DNA from: Corynebacterium yonathiae
GTDB lineage: Bacteria > Actinomycetota > Actinomycetes > Mycobacteriales > Mycobacteriaceae
Length of the DNA: 64,000 nt
Reading direction: 5' to 3'
Assembly: GCF_027570195.1 (NCBI RefSeq)
Contig: NZ_JAKMUZ010000006.1
Location: 60,087 to 124,086 of the forward strand
The stretch's first letter is position 1. Every line of letters begins with the position of its first letter. The notes below the pieces were generated by a model that saw only the letters and a program-made list of their open reading frames with translations, ran no database searches and was not told where the DNA came from. This document shows, in pieces, positions 1 through 9,765 of the stretch. A program made the translations under genes and the position numbers.

Positions 1-790
1 AAAACTCGTGGGCTCCATCATCGGTTCTGCCGCCCAAGGCACCTTCGCGCTGGTGGTATCCGTACTGGTTTCGCTTTTTTCCGCCTCGGCCTACGTACGT
101 GCCTTCTCGCGCACCGCCAATACCGTCTACGGGCGAGTGGAGGGCCGCGGGATTATCCGCACCTGGGCGCTCATGTGGGGGCTTACCATCGTCCTGGTCA
201 TCGGCGCGGTCACCGTGCTCTTTGCTAACTTGCTGCGCGATACCATCGTGAGCGGTGCGGTCGAACCGCTGGCCGGAAAGCTGGACATGCAAGGTACCGC
301 GGACTTTTTGGGCGGGATATTCATGCCGGTGTGGAATTGGCTGCGCTTCCCGCTCACTGTGGTGATAGTGCTGACGTTGATTGCCATCCTGTACCACTTT
401 TCCCCGAATGTGCGGCCGGCGCGCTTTCGCTGGATTACTCTCGGATCCGTAGTGGCGCTTAGCACCAATGTGGTGGTGTGGGGAGCATTCGCGCTGTATA
501 CACAGCGCTTTGCTGGTGCCAGCGTTTATGGCGCCTTCAGCCTCATCATGGCCGTATTTATGGCCGTGTGGCTATCGAATACGATGCTCATTTTGGGCAT
601 CAAGATCGATGCGGAGATTCTGCGCGCCAAGGAGCTGCAATTGGGCCTACGCGCCGCGCGGCATATCCAAGCTCCGCCGCGTTCCGATGCCGCCGCTAGA
701 GCCCAAGCCCGTGCCCAGCACGATTTAGAGGAGCGTTCCGAGCGTATCTATGAACAGGCAGTGCGCCGGGAAGATCGCGAAGAGGGCTAG
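1..790 (+). CDS. YihY/BrkB-family inner membrane protein, 5' end outside the window
   Basis: The frame is already open at the left edge, so this is the C-terminal part of the gene. The visible ~260 residues contain about four hydrophobic segments separated by basic loops, with Ala/Gly-rich helices and a hydrophilic Arg/Glu-rich tail (from about residue 215), as in YihY/BrkB (formerly 'RNase BN') membrane proteins. The cellular role of this family is not settled. The stop TAG overlaps the stop of the convergent acyl-CoA synthetase gene by 4 bp (CTAG at 787-790), leaving no room for a terminator. A GTG at 8 is in frame but is unlikely to be the real start, because coding potential continues upstream of it. 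Confidence 0.8.
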   Translation, partial: KLVGSIIGSAAQGTFALVVSVLVSLFSASAYVRAFSRTANTVYGRVEGRGIIRTWALMWGLTIVLVIGAVTVLFANLLRDTIVSGAVEPLAGKLDMQGTADFLGGIFMPVWNWLRFPLTVVIVLTLIAILYHFSPNVRPARFRWITLGSVVALSTNVVVWGAFALYTQRFAGASVYGAFSLIMAVFMAVWLSNTMLILGIKIDAEILRAKELQLGLRAARHIQAPPRSDAAARAQARAQHDLEERSERIYEQAVRREDREEG

Positions 791-2325
791 CCTTGGTTGA
801 GTAGCGTGAGCAGATCCCGCTGGACGTCTCTGCGGCGCAGCTTGCCTAGCTGATCTCCAGCCAGCTTATCCATGGCAAAGAATCGCTGCGGGACCTTATA
901 GCGCGCCAGCAGCCCGCGGCAATGCTCGCGCAAGGCGTACTCATCGAGCCGCACGCCGGGGGCGAGGACCACGCAGGCGGCGACGTCCTCAGATCCATCG
1001 GAGCGGGGAATGCCTACGACCGCGGCCTGGGAGATGTCGGGGTGGGAGGTTAAGGCTTCCTCGACCTCGCCGGGATAAACATTGAAGCCGCCGGTGATGA
1101 TGATTTCCTTGATTCGGCCCACCAACCGGATATGGCCATCGGGCTCGCGCACGCCCATGTCTCCGGTGCGGAACCAACCTTCATGGAAGGCGGCTGCGGT
1201 AGCGGGGGCGTCGGCAAGGTAGCCGCCAAAAACCTGCGGGCCGCGGGCGAGGATCTCACCAGCCACGCCATCTGGTTGGGTGCGGCTGAGATCGGCAGGA
1301 TCGCCGATGCGCAGCTGCGTATCCGGCAGCGGCAGGCCGATGGTGCCGGCGCGCCGGGTGTCATCAAGGGGATTGATGGTCAGCACGGGAGAGGTTTCCG
1401 TAAGCCCGTAGCCTTCCACCAGCATGCCGCCGGTGCGCTTCTCCCATGGCTCGATGATGCGCGAGGGGAGAGAAGCCGCGCCCGAGATGGAATAGCGCAC
1501 CCCACCGAGGTCTGTGGGCACGTCGGCACCAACTGCGGCGGCGTCTGTGGGCGTGGCTGCCATGGCGCGCTCGTAGATGGTCGGCACGCCCGGCATCCAG
1601 GTGGGGCGGCGGGTGGCAAGAGCATCCGTAACTGCATCGGTGTGTGGGGCGGCAAGCAGGATAATCTCGGCCGCGCAGCGCACCGCGAGCAGCACGCTCA
1701 TCGTCAGGCCATAGGAATGGAACATGGGCAAAGCGGCCAAGAAGCGCTCCTGGCCGGGGCGCAGTGGCGCCTGAGTTTCTAGCTGTAGGCAGTTGGCGGC
1801 GAGGTTGCCATGGGTTAAGACCACGCCCTTGGGGCGGGCGGTGGTGCCGGAGGTGTAGAGGATAAGGGCGGCGTCGGCAAGCGTGGCCGGGTGCGGTTCC
1901 ACCGGGGCACCGGAGAGGGGAAGCGGCTGGGTGAGGGAGACGGAGATGGTGGTCGCTACCTGCGCGGAAACGGTGGGGGCAATGTCCTCCCAGGCAATGG
2001 CCACGCGGGCGCCATGATGGGCGAGCAGCGGGGCGAGCTCGTGCGCGGTATAGCGCGGGTTATGCTCCACCACCACCGCGCCCAGGCGCAGGATGGCAAA
2101 GAACGCCACCACGTGTTGCGGGCAATTAGGCAGTAGGAGTGCTACCCGGTCGGCGGGGCGCACGCCTTTCTCGCGCAAGGCGCCGGCCGCGGCCGCCACC
2201 TGGGCATCGAGCTCGCTATAGGTTAGCGTGTGGCCGGCGAAGTAGGTGGCCGGGCGCTGTGGAAACTTGGCGACGGCCGCCTTAAGGAAATCCGTCAAGG
2301 TAGCGCCATAGTGAATTTCTGCCAT
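787..2325 (-). CDS. Acyl-CoA synthetase (AMP-forming), ANL superfamily, copy 1
   Basis: 512 residues. It would activate a carboxylic (probably fatty) acid to acyl-AMP and then acyl-CoA. Visible ANL motifs: the phosphate-binding loop YTSGTTARPKG at about 157-167, YGLTETSP, the GWFRTGD motif with the ATP-ribose-binding Asp, the KEIIITGGFNVYP hinge region, and a C-terminal GKLRR carrying the usual catalytic Lys. In the first motif Gly-Lys is replaced by Ala-Arg ('TTARPKG' rather than 'TTGKPKG'), unlike the two paralogues next door. It is 11 bp downstream of copy 2 in the same direction and is probably co-transcribed with it. It is shorter than copies 2 and 3 because it lacks their ~30-residue N-terminal extension and an internal segment. 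Substrate chain length cannot be read from sequence. Confidence 0.88.
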   Translation of the reverse strand: MAEIHYGATLTDFLKAAVAKFPQRPATYFAGHTLTYSELDAQVAAAAGALREKGVRPADRVALLLPNCPQHVVAFFAILRLGAVVVEHNPRYTAHELAPLLAHHGARVAIAWEDIAPTVSAQVATTISVSLTQPLPLSGAPVEPHPATLADAALILYTSGTTARPKGVVLTHGNLAANCLQLETQAPLRPGQERFLAALPMFHSYGLTMSVLLAVRCAAEIILLAAPHTDAVTDALATRRPTWMPGVPTIYERAMAATPTDAAAVGADVPTDLGGVRYSISGAASLPSRIIEPWEKRTGGMLVEGYGLTETSPVLTINPLDDTRRAGTIGLPLPDTQLRIGDPADLSRTQPDGVAGEILARGPQVFGGYLADAPATAAAFHEGWFRTGDMGVREPDGHIRLVGRIKEIIITGGFNVYPGEVEEALTSHPDISQAAVVGIPRSDGSEDVAACVVLAPGVRLDEYALREHCRGLLARYKVPQRFFAMDKLAGDQLGKLRRRDVQRDLLTLLNQG

Positions 2326-2336
2326 AGCCGATAAGT

Positions 2337-4046
2337 TTAGGCCTTTGCCCCCAGCAGCTCGAGTAGGTCCTTGCGCACCTGGTGCCGGCGGATTTTGCCC
2401 AAGTGGTCGCGCGCCAAATCCTCAAAGTGATAGAACGTGCGCGGGACCTTGTAGCGGGTAAGGCGCTCGCGGCAGAATTCCTTCAATCCCTCGGGATCAA
2501 GCACGGCGCCATCGCGCAGGGTGACGCAGCCAACGACGTCCTCCGAACCATCCTGGCGGGGGCGACCCACGGCGGCGACGTCCACCACATCGGGGTGCTG
2601 GGCAATGGCCTCTTCCACTTCGGCGGGATACACGTTGAAACCACCGGTGATGATGATTTCTTTGATGCGGCTGACCAGCTTGATATAGCCATCCGGTTCC
2701 ATCAGTGCCATATCGCCGGTGCGGAACCAGCCATTGTGGAAAGTCTTTTCGGTGGCAGCGGCATTGCCAAAATAGCCCTGGAAAATTTGCGGACCGCGCG
2801 CGAGCATCTCGCCCGGCTGGCCATCGGGTTGGGTTTCATCCAAGTTATCGGGGTTGGCGATGCGCACCTCCGTATCCGGGAAGGGCACGCCCACATAGCC
2901 GGGGCGGTGCTTGCCATTCATGGGGTTGGCGGTGAGGACCGGGGAGGTTTCCGTCATGCCGAAGCCCTCCACGAGCCGTCCACCGGTCAGGGTTTCCCAG
3001 CGCTCCACAATTTCTATGGGCAGCGTGGCCGCGCCGGAAAAGGCGTTGCGAATGCCGCTTAAGTCAACGTCTTTTTCTTCGGCCGCGTCCATGATCTTCT
3101 GGTAGAGGGTGGGCACGCCGGGCAGCCAGGTGGGAGTGCGCTTCTTTAGGATGTCCAGGATGAGCGGCATCTGCGGCGAGGGAAGCAGGATGAGCTCGGC
3201 GCCCAGGTAGATGCTGAAGATACACAGCGTGGTCATGCCATAGGCATGGAAGATGGGCAGCGCTGCGAGGAAGCGCTCTTGTTGTTTGCCCATCTGCGGT
3301 ACCCAGGCTTTGCCTTGGATGGCATTGGCAATGAGATTGCCATGCGAGAGCAACGCGCCCTTGGGCTTGCCGGTGGTGCCGGAGGTGTAGAGGATGAGCG
3401 CGATATCGTCCTGGGAGATCTCGGGGAAATCGAGGTCCGTGCCGTCGCCGCCGATGGCCGCGCCGATGAGCGTGGACCATTCCACGGTATTGGGGGCAGG
3501 GGTGGTCAGCTGCTCTCGTTTGGCAGCCAGCGGTGGGATGGGCAGGCGCAGCGCGAGGCGCTTGAGCGGAGGCATGGCATCTACCATATTGACGGAGATG
3601 ATGGTCTCTAGTGGGGTCGTCGAGCGCAGCTTTTCTAGCGTGGAGGCGGTCTTATCCCAGGCGATAGCTACGCGCGCGCCATGGTCATTGAGTAGGCCTT
3701 CCAACTCCGGGGCGGTATAAAGCGGGTTGTGCTCGACCACGGTGGCGCCGAGTAGTTGGACCGCATAAAAGGCGGCGATGTGCTGGGGGCAGTTGGGAAG
3801 AATGATGGCAACCTTATCGCCCGGGCGAATGCCAAAGGCCTTCAGCCCGGCCGCAGCGGCGCGCACCTGGCTATCGAGCTCCCCGTAGGTTTGCGTGCGC
3901 CCGAAGAAATAGGTGGCGGATTTATTGGCGTTGACCCGCAGGTTATTGCGGTAGTAGTCGACGATGGTCTTATCGCCGTAGTCCAGCGTGTGTGGGGTCC
4001 AGTCGCTGTAGTGCTGAAGCCAGGCTTGGGAGGGGGAAGCGGACAC
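2337..4046 (-). CDS. fadD: Long-chain fatty acid-CoA ligase, ANL superfamily, copy 2
   Basis: 569 residues starting at GTG (MSASPSQAWLQ), preceded by a CGAAAGG ribosome-binding site. It has all ANL motifs: LYTSGTTGKPKG, FGMTETSP, GWFRTGDMA, KEIIITGGFNVYP and GKIRR with the catalytic Lys near the C-terminus. It is closely similar to copy 3 along its whole length (both open with SQAWLQ-Y-WTPHTLDYGD), so the two arose by a recent duplication. Function by family: ATP-dependent activation of fatty acids to acyl-CoA for degradation or lipid assembly. The ogt gene lies between this gene and its closest paralogue. The exact substrate is not inferable. Confidence 0.9.
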   Translation of the reverse strand: MSASPSQAWLQHYSDWTPHTLDYGDKTIVDYYRNNLRVNANKSATYFFGRTQTYGELDSQVRAAAAGLKAFGIRPGDKVAIILPNCPQHIAAFYAVQLLGATVVEHNPLYTAPELEGLLNDHGARVAIAWDKTASTLEKLRSTTPLETIISVNMVDAMPPLKRLALRLPIPPLAAKREQLTTPAPNTVEWSTLIGAAIGGDGTDLDFPEISQDDIALILYTSGTTGKPKGALLSHGNLIANAIQGKAWVPQMGKQQERFLAALPIFHAYGMTTLCIFSIYLGAELILLPSPQMPLILDILKKRTPTWLPGVPTLYQKIMDAAEEKDVDLSGIRNAFSGAATLPIEIVERWETLTGGRLVEGFGMTETSPVLTANPMNGKHRPGYVGVPFPDTEVRIANPDNLDETQPDGQPGEMLARGPQIFQGYFGNAAATEKTFHNGWFRTGDMALMEPDGYIKLVSRIKEIIITGGFNVYPAEVEEAIAQHPDVVDVAAVGRPRQDGSEDVVGCVTLRDGAVLDPEGLKEFCRERLTRYKVPRTFYHFEDLARDHLGKIRRHQVRKDLLELLGAKA

Positions 4047-4117
4047 GCGAAAACCTTTCGTTTGGCTACAAAAACTATTTCTGAGGGGATAGTTTATCTC
4101 AAACGGAAAGAATCCTT

Positions 4118-4603
4118 CTAGATTTCTTCCAGTGCCAGCAAAAATCGTTTGGCAGCTAGCCCGCCCGCGTAGCCACCGAGCCCGCCATCGCTACGCAGCA
4201 CCCGGTGGCACGGCCGCACAATGAGCAGGGGATTGGCGCCGCACGCGCTGCCCACGGCCCGCGTCGCGCCGGGCCGGCCGAGCATCTTGGCGACGTCGCG
4301 ATAAGTAACCGTCTCCCCATAGCCAATCTCCGTTAGCTGCGCGTGCACCGCGGCGCGAAAGTCGGTCGTCGCAGGCGGGTCGAGGGGCAGCTCGAAGGCG
4401 CGGCGCTGGCCGGCGAAATACTCCGCGAGCTGTGCTTGGGCGGCGTCGAGCACGTCCGCGCTGCGCTTTTCGATGCCCCCTTCTTTCACACCGTCCACCG
4501 CTTCCAGCGGGGTGCTGGCCGCAGTGATGTCGACGCGGGAAAGCCCCCGCGGGCTCGCCTGCAAGCGCAGGGGTCCGAGGGGGCTATCGATGAGGCGGAA
4601 CAT
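4118..4603 (-). CDS. ogt: Methylated-DNA-[protein]-cysteine S-methyltransferase
   Basis: 161 residues from the ATG at 4603. The open frame continues upstream, but only as an out-of-frame shadow of the neighbouring synthetase. It is a suicide DNA-repair protein that moves alkyl groups from O6-alkylguanine to its own cysteine. The active-site motif PCHRV is present (Cys132), followed by the conserved GGLGGYAGG stretch and the C-terminal helix. The N-terminal domain is short and lacks an Ada-type metal site, so this is the Ogt/MGMT class. The start lies 1 bp beyond the stop of synthetase copy 3 (4605), so translation is probably coupled and the repair gene rides in the fatty-acid operon. There is a 71-bp gap to copy 2 downstream. 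Confidence 0.93.
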   Translation of the reverse strand: MFRLIDSPLGPLRLQASPRGLSRVDITAASTPLEAVDGVKEGGIEKRSADVLDAAQAQLAEYFAGQRRAFELPLDPPATTDFRAAVHAQLTEIGYGETVTYRDVAKMLGRPGATRAVGSACGANPLLIVRPCHRVLRSDGGLGGYAGGLAAKRFLLALEEI

Positions 4604-4604
4604 G

Positions 4605-6320
4605 TTAGTTCTGTTCGGCCTCGAGGCGGCGGATAAGGTCTGCCTGGACTTCGCGGCGGCGGATCTTGCCCATTTGATCCTTGGCCAGCTCCTCAAAGTG
4701 GTAGAAGGTGCGCGGGACCTTGTAGCGGGTAAGGCGCTCGCGGCAGTATTCCTTGAGCCCCTCCGGGTCAAGTGCGGCGCCATCGGCCAAGTCGAGGCAG
4801 GCCACGACGTCCTCGGAGCCATCTTCGCGCGGCCGGCCCACCACGGCGACGTCATCAATGCTCGGGTGCTCGCGCAAGATTTCTTCCACCTCGCCCGGAT
4901 ACACGTTGAAGCCGCCGGTGATGATGATTTCTTTGATACGGCTGACTAGGCGGATGAAGCCATCTTCTTCCATGACGCCCATGTCGCCGGTGCGGAACCA
5001 CTCGCCGTGGAATGCGGCCTCGGTGGCCTCTTCGTTATTGAGGTAGCCCTTGAAAATCTGTGGACCTCGCGCCAAAACTTCGCCTTCGGTGCCATCGGGC
5101 TGGGTTTCATCGAGGTTATCTGGGTTGGCGATGCGCACCTCGGTATCCGGGAAGGGGATGCCGACGTAGCCGGGGCGGCGGTCGGTGCTCATAGGGTTGC
5201 CTACGATGATGGGTGAGCATTCGGTCAGGCCGTAGCCTTCCACCAAGAGGCCACCGGTGTAGTCCTCCCACTTCTTGACCGTGTCCGAAGGCAAGGTAGA
5301 AGCGCCGGAGAAGGCTGCGCGCACGCCCTTGATAGGAATCTGCTGCTCGTCGGCGGCTTTGATGATTCGCTCGTAGAGCGTTGGTACACCCGGCACCCAG
5401 GTCGGGGTGTGCTTCTTCATCAGCTGCATGATGAGCGACATATCCGGCTTAGGCAGCATGACTAGCTCGCCGCCGATAAACTGCGCCAGGGTCACGTTCA
5501 TGGTCAGGCCATAAGCATGGAAGAAGGGGAGGGCAGCGAGCATGCGCTCCGGCTTATCACCCAAGCCCGGTACCCACGCCTTGCCCTGCAGGAGGTTGGA
5601 AAATAAGTTTCCGTGTGACAGCATGGCGCCCTTCGGGGCGCCGGTGGTGCCAGAGGTATACATGATGAGCGCGATGGTGTCCTTATCCACGTCTTCCGGC
5701 GTGGTGATATCGCTGCCGTCGCCACCGATTGCGTTGCCCACTAAGGTCTCCCACGGCACGGTATTTGGTGCCGGGGAAGAAAGCTGTTCGCGTTTGGACT
5801 TAAGTGGCGGGATAGGCAAGCGCAAAGCGGCGCGCTGCAGGGTGGGCATGGCGTTGATCATATTGATGGACACGACCGTTTCCAGGTTGGTGGTCGCGCG
5901 CAGCTTCTCCAGCGTGGGCGCGGCCTTGTCCCAAGCGATGGCGATGCGCGCGCCGTGATCTTGGAAGAGTCCTTCCAGCTCATGGGCGGTGTAGAGTGGG
6001 TTGTGCAGCACCACCTGCGCACCGAGCTTCAGAATGGCATAAAACGCCGCGATGTACTGCGGCGAGTTGGGTGCGACGATGGCTACGCGGTCACCTGGCC
6101 GCACGCCGAAGGCCTTCAAACCTGCGGCCGCAGCGCGAACCTGGCGGTCTAGCTCAGCATAGGACTGCGTACGGCCAAAGAAATAGGTTGCCGGCCGATC
6201 CGCGTTGACTTTCAGGTTGTTGTCATAAATATCTAGCAGCGTGGTATCGCCATAGTCCAGCGTATGCGGTGTCCATTCCGGGTAATACTGGAGCCAAGCC
6301 TGTGATTCGTATGCGGACAA
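4605..6320 (-). CDS. fadD: Long-chain fatty acid-CoA ligase, ANL superfamily, copy 3
   Basis: 571 residues when started at the TTG at 6320. This start is chosen because it aligns with the start of copy 2 (LSAYESQAWLQ against MSASPSQAWLQ) and has a GAAAGG ribosome-binding site 6 to 9 bases upstream. The longer frame to 6458 would run into divergent mshA. ANL motifs are complete: MYTSGTTGAPKG, YGLTECSP, GEWFRTGDMG, KEIIITGGFNVYP and GKIRR. It is the first gene of a minus-strand unit with ogt and copies 2 and 1, and it shares a 67-bp intergenic region with divergently transcribed mshA. Family role: fatty acid activation to acyl-CoA. Confidence 0.9.
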   Translation of the reverse strand: MSAYESQAWLQYYPEWTPHTLDYGDTTLLDIYDNNLKVNADRPATYFFGRTQSYAELDRQVRAAAAGLKAFGVRPGDRVAIVAPNSPQYIAAFYAILKLGAQVVLHNPLYTAHELEGLFQDHGARIAIAWDKAAPTLEKLRATTNLETVVSINMINAMPTLQRAALRLPIPPLKSKREQLSSPAPNTVPWETLVGNAIGGDGSDITTPEDVDKDTIALIMYTSGTTGAPKGAMLSHGNLFSNLLQGKAWVPGLGDKPERMLAALPFFHAYGLTMNVTLAQFIGGELVMLPKPDMSLIMQLMKKHTPTWVPGVPTLYERIIKAADEQQIPIKGVRAAFSGASTLPSDTVKKWEDYTGGLLVEGYGLTECSPIIVGNPMSTDRRPGYVGIPFPDTEVRIANPDNLDETQPDGTEGEVLARGPQIFKGYLNNEEATEAAFHGEWFRTGDMGVMEEDGFIRLVSRIKEIIITGGFNVYPGEVEEILREHPSIDDVAVVGRPREDGSEDVVACLDLADGAALDPEGLKEYCRERLTRYKVPRTFYHFEELAKDQMGKIRRREVQADLIRRLEAEQN

Positions 6321-6387
6321 AACTATTACCTTTCGGTAGCGTAGGTTTCTGGCAGGGGCCAGTATAGCGCCGGTAGAATTGTGCGCC

Positions 6388-7653
6388 ATGCGCATCGCCA
6401 TGATCTCTATGCATACCTCGCCGATTGAACAGCCCGGCTCGGGGGACGCTGGCGGCATGAACGTCTACGTCCTCAATAGTGCGCGCCAACTGGCTCGCCG
6501 GGGAATCGAGGTGGACGTCTACACCCGCGCCACGCGGCCTAGCCAGGGCGAAATCATTGAGGTTGAACCCCACCTGCGCGTTATTAATATCGTCGCTGGG
6601 CCGTACGAGGGCCTGGATAAAGAGGATCTGCCCACCCAGCTGGCCGCTTTCGCGGGCGGCATGGTGCAATTTGCCAAGTGGCAGGGCAAGAAATATGACC
6701 TTATTCACTCCCACTATTGGCTCTCTGGTCAGGTGGGCTGGCTACTGCGGGATCTCTGGGGCATCCCGCTCATCCACACGGCCCATACCCTCGCCGCGGT
6801 GAAAAACGCCTCCCGGACCGCGGATGACACCCTGGAGTCCGAGGCCCGCCGCATCTGCGAGCAGCAATTGGTGGATAACGCGGACCTGCTCGTGGTCAAT
6901 ACCGAGCAGGAGGCCCGCGACCTAGCCGAGCATTACGATGCTGAGTGTGACATCATTCGCGTGGTCTCGCCCGGCGCCGACGTCGAGCTTTTTACCCCAG
7001 GCACGGACCGCAATACCGAGCGCTCCCGCCGCGAGCTGGGCATTCCACTGCATACCAAGGTGGTTGCCTTTGTGGGGCGCCTACAAAAATTCAAGGGCCC
7101 AGAGGTCCTCATTCGCGCCACGGCCGAGCTCTTCCGCCGCGAGCCGGCCCGCAACCTGCGCGTGGTCATCTGCGGCGGTCCATCGGGAGCAAATACTGCG
7201 CCGGAGGTGTATAAAGATTTGGCGCATGAATTGGGCGTCGATAAGCGCGTGCGTTTTCTGGGCGCTCGGCCGCCAGAGGAGCTGGTGGGGGTTTACCGCG
7301 CGGCCGATATTGTCGCGGTGCCCAGCTATAACGAGTCCTTTGGCTTGGTATCGCTAGAGGCCCAGGCCTCGGGCACGCCGGTGGTTGCTGCCGCCGTTGG
7401 CGGGCTGCCCATCGCCGTGGCCGACGGCGAGACCGGCCTGCTGGTGCACTCGCATGACCCGTCCGACTGGGCCGATGCTCTAGCCCGCCTGCTTGACGAC
7501 GACCCCATGCGCATCGCCATGGGCGAAGCCGCCGTCGCCCACGCTGCGCGCTTTAGCTGGGCCAGCTCCGCCGCCGCGCTCGTAGAAATCTATGACGAGG
7601 CCAGCCGCATCGAGGTCCCAGACTGCCACCAACGTCGGGCGATTGGGGATTAA
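6388..7653 (+). CDS. mshA: D-inositol-3-phosphate glycosyltransferase (mycothiol synthesis)
   Basis: 421 residues. It catalyses the first committed step of mycothiol synthesis: transfer of GlcNAc from UDP-GlcNAc to 1L-myo-inositol 1-phosphate. It is a GT4, GT-B fold enzyme. The N-terminal [10 protein letters not shown] loop, the central [14 protein letters not shown] and [11 protein letters not shown] stretches and the nucleotide-sugar site around [21 protein letters not shown] are all visible and typical of MshA. The ATG at 6388 (MRIAMISMH) is preferred to the upstream TTG. A TAGAAT -10-like hexamer at 6374-6379 ends 8 nt before this ATG and there is no ribosome-binding site, which suggests a leaderless mRNA. 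As in M. tuberculosis, gpm, senX3 and regX3 follow. Confidence 0.95.
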   Translation: MRIAMISMHTSPIEQPGSGDAGGMNVYVLNSARQLARRGIEVDVYTRATRPSQGEIIEVEPHLRVINIVAGPYEGLDKEDLPTQLAAFAGGMVQFAKWQGKKYDLIHSHYWLSGQVGWLLRDLWGIPLIHTAHTLAAVKNASRTADDTLESEARRICEQQLVDNADLLVVNTEQEARDLAEHYDAECDIIRVVSPGADVELFTPGTDRNTERSRRELGIPLHTKVVAFVGRLQKFKGPEVLIRATAELFRREPARNLRVVICGGPSGANTAPEVYKDLAHELGVDKRVRFLGARPPEELVGVYRAADIVAVPSYNESFGLVSLEAQASGTPVVAAAVGGLPIAVADGETGLLVHSHDPSDWADALARLLDDDPMRIAMGEAAVAHAARFSWASSAAALVEIYDEASRIEVPDCHQRRAIGD

Positions 7654-7692
7654 ACCCTTACGCCGGTAGTCATTTCGTGGCATGCTAGGAGC

Positions 7693-8439
7693 ATGACTAA
7701 CGGAAAATTGATTCTTCTTCGCCATGGCCAATCCAAGTGGAACGAGTCCAACCAGTTCACTGGCTGGGTGGATGTAGATCTGACCGAAAAAGGCGAGGCG
7801 GAAGCCAAGCGCGGCGGTGAGCTGCTTGCGCAGGAAGGCGTTCTGCCCGATGTTCTCTATACCTCTCTTCTACGCCGTGCTATCCGTACCGCAAATATCG
7901 CACTCAACGCCGCCGACCGCCACTGGATCCCAGTGGTGCGTGATTGGCGCCTAAACGAGCGCCACTACGGCGCCCTGCAGGGCCTGAACAAGGCCGAGAC
8001 CAAGGAAGAATACGGTGAGGAAAAGTTCATGGCATGGCGCCGCTCCTATGACACGCGCCCGCCGGAGCTGGCCGATGACTCCGAGTACTCCCAGACCAAT
8101 GACCCGCGCTACGCGGACCTAGAAAAGGTCCCGCAGACCGAGTGCCTGAAGGACGTCGTTGCCCGATTCGTGCCGTACTTTGAAGAAGAAATCCTCCCAC
8201 GCGCTAAGAAAGGCGAGACCGTACTCATCGCCGCGCACGGTAATTCCCTGCGCGCACTGGTTAAGCACCTGGACAATATCTCCGATGACGATATTGCTGG
8301 CCTGAATATCCCGACCGGCATCCCGCTGGTCTATGAGATCACCGAGGACGGCTCCGTAGTAAACCCAGGCGGCACCTACCTGGACCCGGAGGCTGCCGCC
8401 GCCGGCGCCGCTGCCGTTGCTGCGCAGGGCGGTAAGTAA
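7693..8439 (+). CDS. gpmA: 2,3-bisphosphoglycerate-dependent phosphoglycerate mutase
   Basis: 248 residues. It interconverts 3- and 2-phosphoglycerate in glycolysis and gluconeogenesis. The histidine-phosphatase signature [18 protein letters not shown] is near the N-terminus, with the catalytic His in RHG. The second active-site element [14 protein letters not shown] lies in the C-terminal third, and [15 protein letters not shown] is the usual substrate loop. The length matches the bacterial dPGM family, apart from an Ala-rich tail. There is an AGGAG ribosome-binding site just before the ATG. A strong hairpin follows (8453-8482), so the gene is probably transcribed alone or with mshA. Confidence 0.96.
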   Translation: MTNGKLILLRHGQSKWNESNQFTGWVDVDLTEKGEAEAKRGGELLAQEGVLPDVLYTSLLRRAIRTANIALNAADRHWIPVVRDWRLNERHYGALQGLNKAETKEEYGEEKFMAWRRSYDTRPPELADDSEYSQTNDPRYADLEKVPQTECLKDVVARFVPYFEEEILPRAKKGETVLIAAHGNSLRALVKHLDNISDDDIAGLNIPTGIPLVYEITEDGSVVNPGGTYLDPEAAAAGAAAVAAQGGK

Positions 8440-8452
8440 GAAACTGCGCTAC

Positions 8453-8482
8453 AGTCCCCGGGGAATATTCCCTGGGGACTTT
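8453..8482 (+). terminator. Rho-independent-type terminator after gpmA
   Basis: Inverted repeat with arms AGTCCCCGGGGAA (8453-8465) and TTCCCTGGGGACT (8468-8480), one mismatch, 2-nt centre, then TT. The stem may instead fold with a larger loop. It separates gpmA from senX3. Confidence 0.65.
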
Positions 8483-8502
8483 GTGATGGATAGGCTGGAC
8501 AC

Positions 8503-9765
8503 GTGGAATTGATTCTTTCCTTTGTCGCCGGCGTGGTGGCCTGTGGGCTGGCGCTGCCGGCTATTTCTTGGCTGCGCGGTCGCATTGCTCACTACCGCCA
8601 GGCCACCGATGCCGAGGCCAACCAGGTCACGACTGTCAGCCAGGTACTGCACTTGGCGGTACAAGGTTCGCCGACGGCCTTGGCGGTGCTGGACCGCAAC
8701 CAAGAAATCGTCATGTCCAATCCGGCCGCCCATGAGATGTCCTTGGTCCATGATCGCGCCGTGAATCCGGATGTATGGCAGACCGCGCAGGAGGTCTTTG
8801 AAGACAAGGAGACCCGCACCGTCGACCTGGCCATTCCCAAACGCCGTACGGGCCACCGCGTCACGCAGTTCAAGGCGGTGATCAAGCCGCTGACGCTTAA
8901 CGACGGCCGCTTTGTCATCATCTACGGCACCGATGAGAGCGAAAACGTCCGCATGGAATCAGCTCGCCGGGACTTCGTGGCGAACGTCTCCCACGAGCTC
9001 AAGACACCCGTCGGTGGCATCGCTTTATTGGCCGAGGCCCTCTTGCAGGATCCCGGCGATCAGGAAACCGTGGAGTACTTTGGCAATAAAGTCTACAAGG
9101 AAGCCAACCGCATGGCCGATATGGTCAGCGAGCTCATCTCCTTGTCCAAGCTGCAAGGTGCCGAGGCGCTGCCAGAGATGGAACCGTTGGCCGTCGATGA
9201 CCTCATCGAGGAAGCGCTCTCGCGCAACCAACTGGCTGCGGAGGCCCGTTCCATCGAGCTCAACCGCGGCGCCTCCGTCGGCGTGCAGGTTAAAGGCGAT
9301 CGATCCCTGCTGGTAACAGCACTGTCTAACCTCGTCTCCAACGCGATTAACTATTCGCCGGAGAAAATGCCGGTATCGGTCTCCCAAAAAGTGGTGGATG
9401 GCGGGGTCGTGCTCATCCGCGTCACGGACCGCGGCATCGGTATCGCACCGGATGACCAGAAACGTGTTTTTGAGCGCTTCTTCCGCGTAGACCAAGCCCG
9501 GTCGCGGCAGACCGGAGGCACTGGCCTAGGATTAGCAATTGTTAAACACGTGGTGGCCAACCATGGCGGCAACATCAAACTGTGGTCCCGGCCCGGTACG
9601 GGTTCCACATTCACCATTGAGTTGCCTATCTACAGGGAAGAAAAGCCAGCGCCGGATGCTGGCATGAAGGATAATGAGAAAAGGGATGCCGTCGACGCGG
9701 CGGCGCCTGGGCTCCCGCGTGCGGTAGCACGCGTTGCAGCACGTCGAAAGGATAAAGCACAATGA
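8503..9765 (+). CDS. senX3: Sensor histidine kinase SenX3
   Basis: 420 residues. Membrane-anchored kinase of the SenX3-RegX3 two-component system, which responds to phosphate limitation in mycobacteria. One N-terminal membrane segment (about residues 3-24) is followed by a PAS-like region (about 45-145). The phospho-acceptor H-box is SHELKTPVGG (His164). The ATPase domain has the N-box NLVSNAINYSPE, the G1 box DRGIGI, the F-box FERFFRVD and the G2 box GTGLGLAI. The start is the GTG at 8503; a TAGGCT hexamer at 8491-8496 lies 6 nt upstream, compatible with a leaderless transcript. The stop overlaps the regX3 start (ATGA), so the two are translationally coupled. Confidence 0.92.
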   Translation: MELILSFVAGVVACGLALPAISWLRGRIAHYRQATDAEANQVTTVSQVLHLAVQGSPTALAVLDRNQEIVMSNPAAHEMSLVHDRAVNPDVWQTAQEVFEDKETRTVDLAIPKRRTGHRVTQFKAVIKPLTLNDGRFVIIYGTDESENVRMESARRDFVANVSHELKTPVGGIALLAEALLQDPGDQETVEYFGNKVYKEANRMADMVSELISLSKLQGAEALPEMEPLAVDDLIEEALSRNQLAAEARSIELNRGASVGVQVKGDRSLLVTALSNLVSNAINYSPEKMPVSVSQKVVDGGVVLIRVTDRGIGIAPDDQKRVFERFFRVDQARSRQTGGTGLGLAIVKHVVANHGGNIKLWSRPGTGSTFTIELPIYREEKPAPDAGMKDNEKRDAVDAAAPGLPRAVARVAARRKDKAQ

